Part shown: piece after piece, positions 62,391 through 64,000 of the stretch
How positions within the stretch are numbered: position 1 is the first letter of the stretch
Layout of the letters: every line of letters starts with the position of its first letter
Assembly (NCBI GenBank): GCA_965216885.1
Contig: OZ244208.1
Location: 496,001 to 560,000 of the forward strand
DNA length: 64,000 nt
DNA from: CAYNJG01 sp965216885
GTDB taxonomy: Bacteria > Planctomycetota > Planctomycetia > Pirellulales > Pirellulaceae
Direction: 5' to 3'
Position numbers and translations under genes: made by a program
The notes under the pieces: generated by a model
What the model saw: the letters and a program-made list of their open reading frames with translations, nothing else
Told to the model about the DNA's origin: nothing
The model's database searches: none

Positions 62391-63815
62391 ATGACACCCA
62401 AAGAAGTGATGGCGATGTGTCGCCAGAAGGACGTCAAGGCAGTCGACCTTCGATTCACGGACTTCTTCGGTCTTCAACAGCATTTCACCATTCCGGTTGG
62501 GAAGCTCAGCGAAGACGTGTTTGAAGATGGATTCGGTTTTGACGGCTCCAGCATTCGCGGTTGGCAGGCGATCAACGAGAGCGACATGTTGTGCGTGCCG
62601 CAGGCTGCCACGGCGTTCGTCGATCCGTTTGCCACATTGCCAACGCTGGCGATCCTGTGCAACATTCAGGATCCGGTGACCGGCGAGGAGTACTCGCGCG
62701 ATCCACGTTCTATCGCCCAGAAAGCGGCCACGTACCTCGAGTCGACAGGCATTGCAGACAAAGCGTACTTTGGTCCGGAGGCCGAGTTTTTCGTCTTCGA
62801 CAATGTTCGTTTTGACCAAAGCGAACGGGCCGCCTTCTATTCCGTTGACAGTAACGAAGCACAGTGGAATCGCGGCAAGGAGACCAACGTGTTGGGCGAT
62901 GGCCCGAATCTCGGCCACCACCTTCGGCACAAGCAGGGCTACTTCCCGGTGCCGCCTGCCGATCAGTTGATGAACCTCCGCAACGAAATGATGCAGTGCA
63001 TGATCGAGTGCGGACTGGATGTCGAATGCCAACACCACGAAGTGGGCACGGCGGGACAATCGGAAATTGATCTGAAGTACGCCGATCTTGTTTCTATCGC
63101 CGATTCGTTGATGACCTACAAGTACATCGTCAAGAACGTGGCGCACCAGCACGGCAAGACGGCGACCTTTATGCCGAAACCGCTCTTTGGCGACAACGGG
63201 TCCGGAATGCATACGCACGTTTCGTTGTGGAAAGACGACAAGCCGCTCTTTGCCGGAAGTCATTATGCGGGTCTCAGCGAGACCGCCGAGTACGCAATCG
63301 GTGGGTTACTGAAACACGCTCCTGCGCTACTGGCATTCACCAATCCGTCGACGAACAGCTACAAGCGTCTGGTGCCCGGATATGAAGCGCCCGTGAATCT
63401 TGTTTACTCGCAGCGAAATCGCTCTGCCGCAGTGCGAATTCCCATGTACAGTTCCAACCCCAAGGCCAAGCGGGTTGAGTTCCGATGCCCGGATCCCAGT
63501 TGCAATCCCTACCTGGCGTTCGCCGCAATTCTGATGGCAGTGCTGGACGGTGTTCAGAACAAAATCAGTCCCGGCGAACCGTTGGATGAAGACATTTACA
63601 CGTATGACGACAGCGAACGCACGATTGCGACAACACCCGGGTCGCTGGGCGATTCATTGGATGCTCTCGAGGAAGATCATGCGTTTCTCATGCGTGGTGA
63701 CGTATTCACCGAAGACGTGATTCGCACCTGGATTGAGTTCAAGCGGCAAAATGAAGTGGATGCACTTCGTCTCCGGCCGCACCCGTTCGAGTTCTGTATG
63801 TACTACGATGTGTAA
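62391..63815 (+). CDS. glnA: Glutamine synthetase type I
   Basis: A 474-residue enzyme. The type I N-terminus has DLRFTDFFGLQQHFTIPVG and FDGSSIRGWQAINESDM; the core has AYFGPEAEFFVFD, GDNGSGMHTHVSLW, NPSTNSYKRLVPGYEAP, NRSAAVRIP and FRCPDPSCNPYLAFAA. Near the C-terminus DEDIYTYDD aligns with the NLYDL adenylylation loop of E. coli GlnA and keeps a tyrosine, which suggests possible AMP-ylation control; this is an inference. The ATG at 62391 is preferred to the frame opening at 62373. It follows the type II gene with a terminator between. Confidence 0.95.
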   Translation: MTPKEVMAMCRQKDVKAVDLRFTDFFGLQQHFTIPVGKLSEDVFEDGFGFDGSSIRGWQAINESDMLCVPQAATAFVDPFATLPTLAILCNIQDPVTGEEYSRDPRSIAQKAATYLESTGIADKAYFGPEAEFFVFDNVRFDQSERAAFYSVDSNEAQWNRGKETNVLGDGPNLGHHLRHKQGYFPVPPADQLMNLRNEMMQCMIECGLDVECQHHEVGTAGQSEIDLKYADLVSIADSLMTYKYIVKNVAHQHGKTATFMPKPLFGDNGSGMHTHVSLWKDDKPLFAGSHYAGLSETAEYAIGGLLKHAPALLAFTNPSTNSYKRLVPGYEAPVNLVYSQRNRSAAVRIPMYSSNPKAKRVEFRCPDPSCNPYLAFAAILMAVLDGVQNKISPGEPLDEDIYTYDDSERTIATTPGSLGDSLDALEEDHAFLMRGDVFTEDVIRTWIEFKRQNEVDALRLRPHPFEFCMYYDV

Positions 63816-63902
63816 CGTCAGTTGCCCGTGATCGGCCCGTCAAGATGGACCGTCTGCGTGTGGCGACGCTACGTATATCCACAGACATGAACGAGGCGGG
63901 CG

Positions 63903-64000
63903 ATGAATTCTATTCGAGTTGTGTTGCTGGTTGTTGGTGTGTTGGCGACGAACTGTGTCGCTCAGATCGAACGTCGCATTCCACCGCCCGGAATCAGTAT
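63903..64000 (+). CDS. Exported protein, N-terminal part (runs off the window)
   Basis: An ATG at 63903, preceded by GAGG, opens a frame coding a signal peptide (SIRVVLLVVGVLATNCVAQ) and then IERRIPPPGIS before the window ends. No family can be named from 32 residues. It follows glnA by about 90 bp. Confidence 0.6.
   Translation, partial: MNSIRVVLLVVGVLATNCVAQIERRIPPPGIS

Noticed and set aside
1..64000. CRISPR arrays, tRNA or rRNA genes, insertion sequences and prophage genes
   Set aside because: None seen. The only tandem arrays are the 12-, 13- and 15-bp repeats listed, which have no spacers. No transposase or integrase motifs appear in any translated frame.

Overview
The window looks like chromosomal DNA from a planctomycete, most like the Pirellulales. 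The basis is family content rather than any marker RNA: a twin-arginine DUF1501 gene beside a DUF1549/DUF1553 gene, a DUF1559 prepilin-like protein, an ECF sigma factor directly ahead of a large Ser/Thr kinase, a sulfatase with signal peptide, a PEP-CTERM hydrolase, and three secreted proteins with the N-terminal LEPR-XLL type signature (LEDRTVLN, LEPRTMLS, LETRRVLN). I see no rRNA, tRNA, CRISPR array, insertion sequence or phage gene.

Layout. 1-2409 (-): 5' part of a DUF1501 gene and a complete DUF1549/DUF1553 gene. 2838-6946 (+): glycolate oxidase glcD-glcE-glcF. 7476-7675: first copy of a structured repeat. 7845-12500 (-): ECF sigma factor then kinase. 12705-16295 (+): amino acid permease, two tandem copies of the structured repeat, and an FAD amine-oxidase-like protein. 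16322-25590 (mostly -): Ycf46-like AAA ATPase, dockerin subtilase, PspA-like protein, S41 protease, PEP-CTERM SGNH hydrolase, rhodanese and DUF1559 protein, with a plus-strand MTH1187-type thiamine-binding gene. 25901-28131: CCA-adding enzyme, small membrane protein, and a 58-residue coiled-coil protein. 28186-34974 (-): a 1525-residue SdrD_B-like surface protein, an exported WD40 protein and a lipoate ligase-like protein. 35121-43600: HEAT protein, Fis-type HTH protein, purU (-), cysteine-cluster protein, hisS, small membrane protein, sulfatase and a class V aminotransferase. 43738-51372: a Cys/Met-type PLP enzyme, ankyrin protein, DUF1570-LRR protein, glycosyltransferase, hpt and fatty acid desaturase. 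51578-60824 (+): glycerate 2-kinase, J-domain protein, a second S41 protease, an MMPL transporter and a third LEPR-XLL protein. 61230-63815 (+): a type II glutamine synthetase followed by a type I enzyme. The window ends in the start of an exported protein gene.

Functional links. GlcDEF and the glycerate 2-kinase could serve one glycolate/glyoxylate/glycerate route, although they lie 45 kb apart. The sigma factor and kinase form a typical planctomycete signalling pair. The two glutamine synthetases form an ammonium-assimilation unit. Several intrinsic terminators are clear.

The most unusual signal is a family of three ~170-200 nt elements (7476-7675, 14119-14315, 14551-14719). They share a 12-nt/12-nt outer stem, an internal hairpin with a 5-nt loop, a near-invariant GTCAGGGGCAA core and a second hairpin always 13 nt after the outer stem. 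Stems are kept by compensatory base changes, and wobble pairs fit plus-strand RNA. I do not recognise the family.
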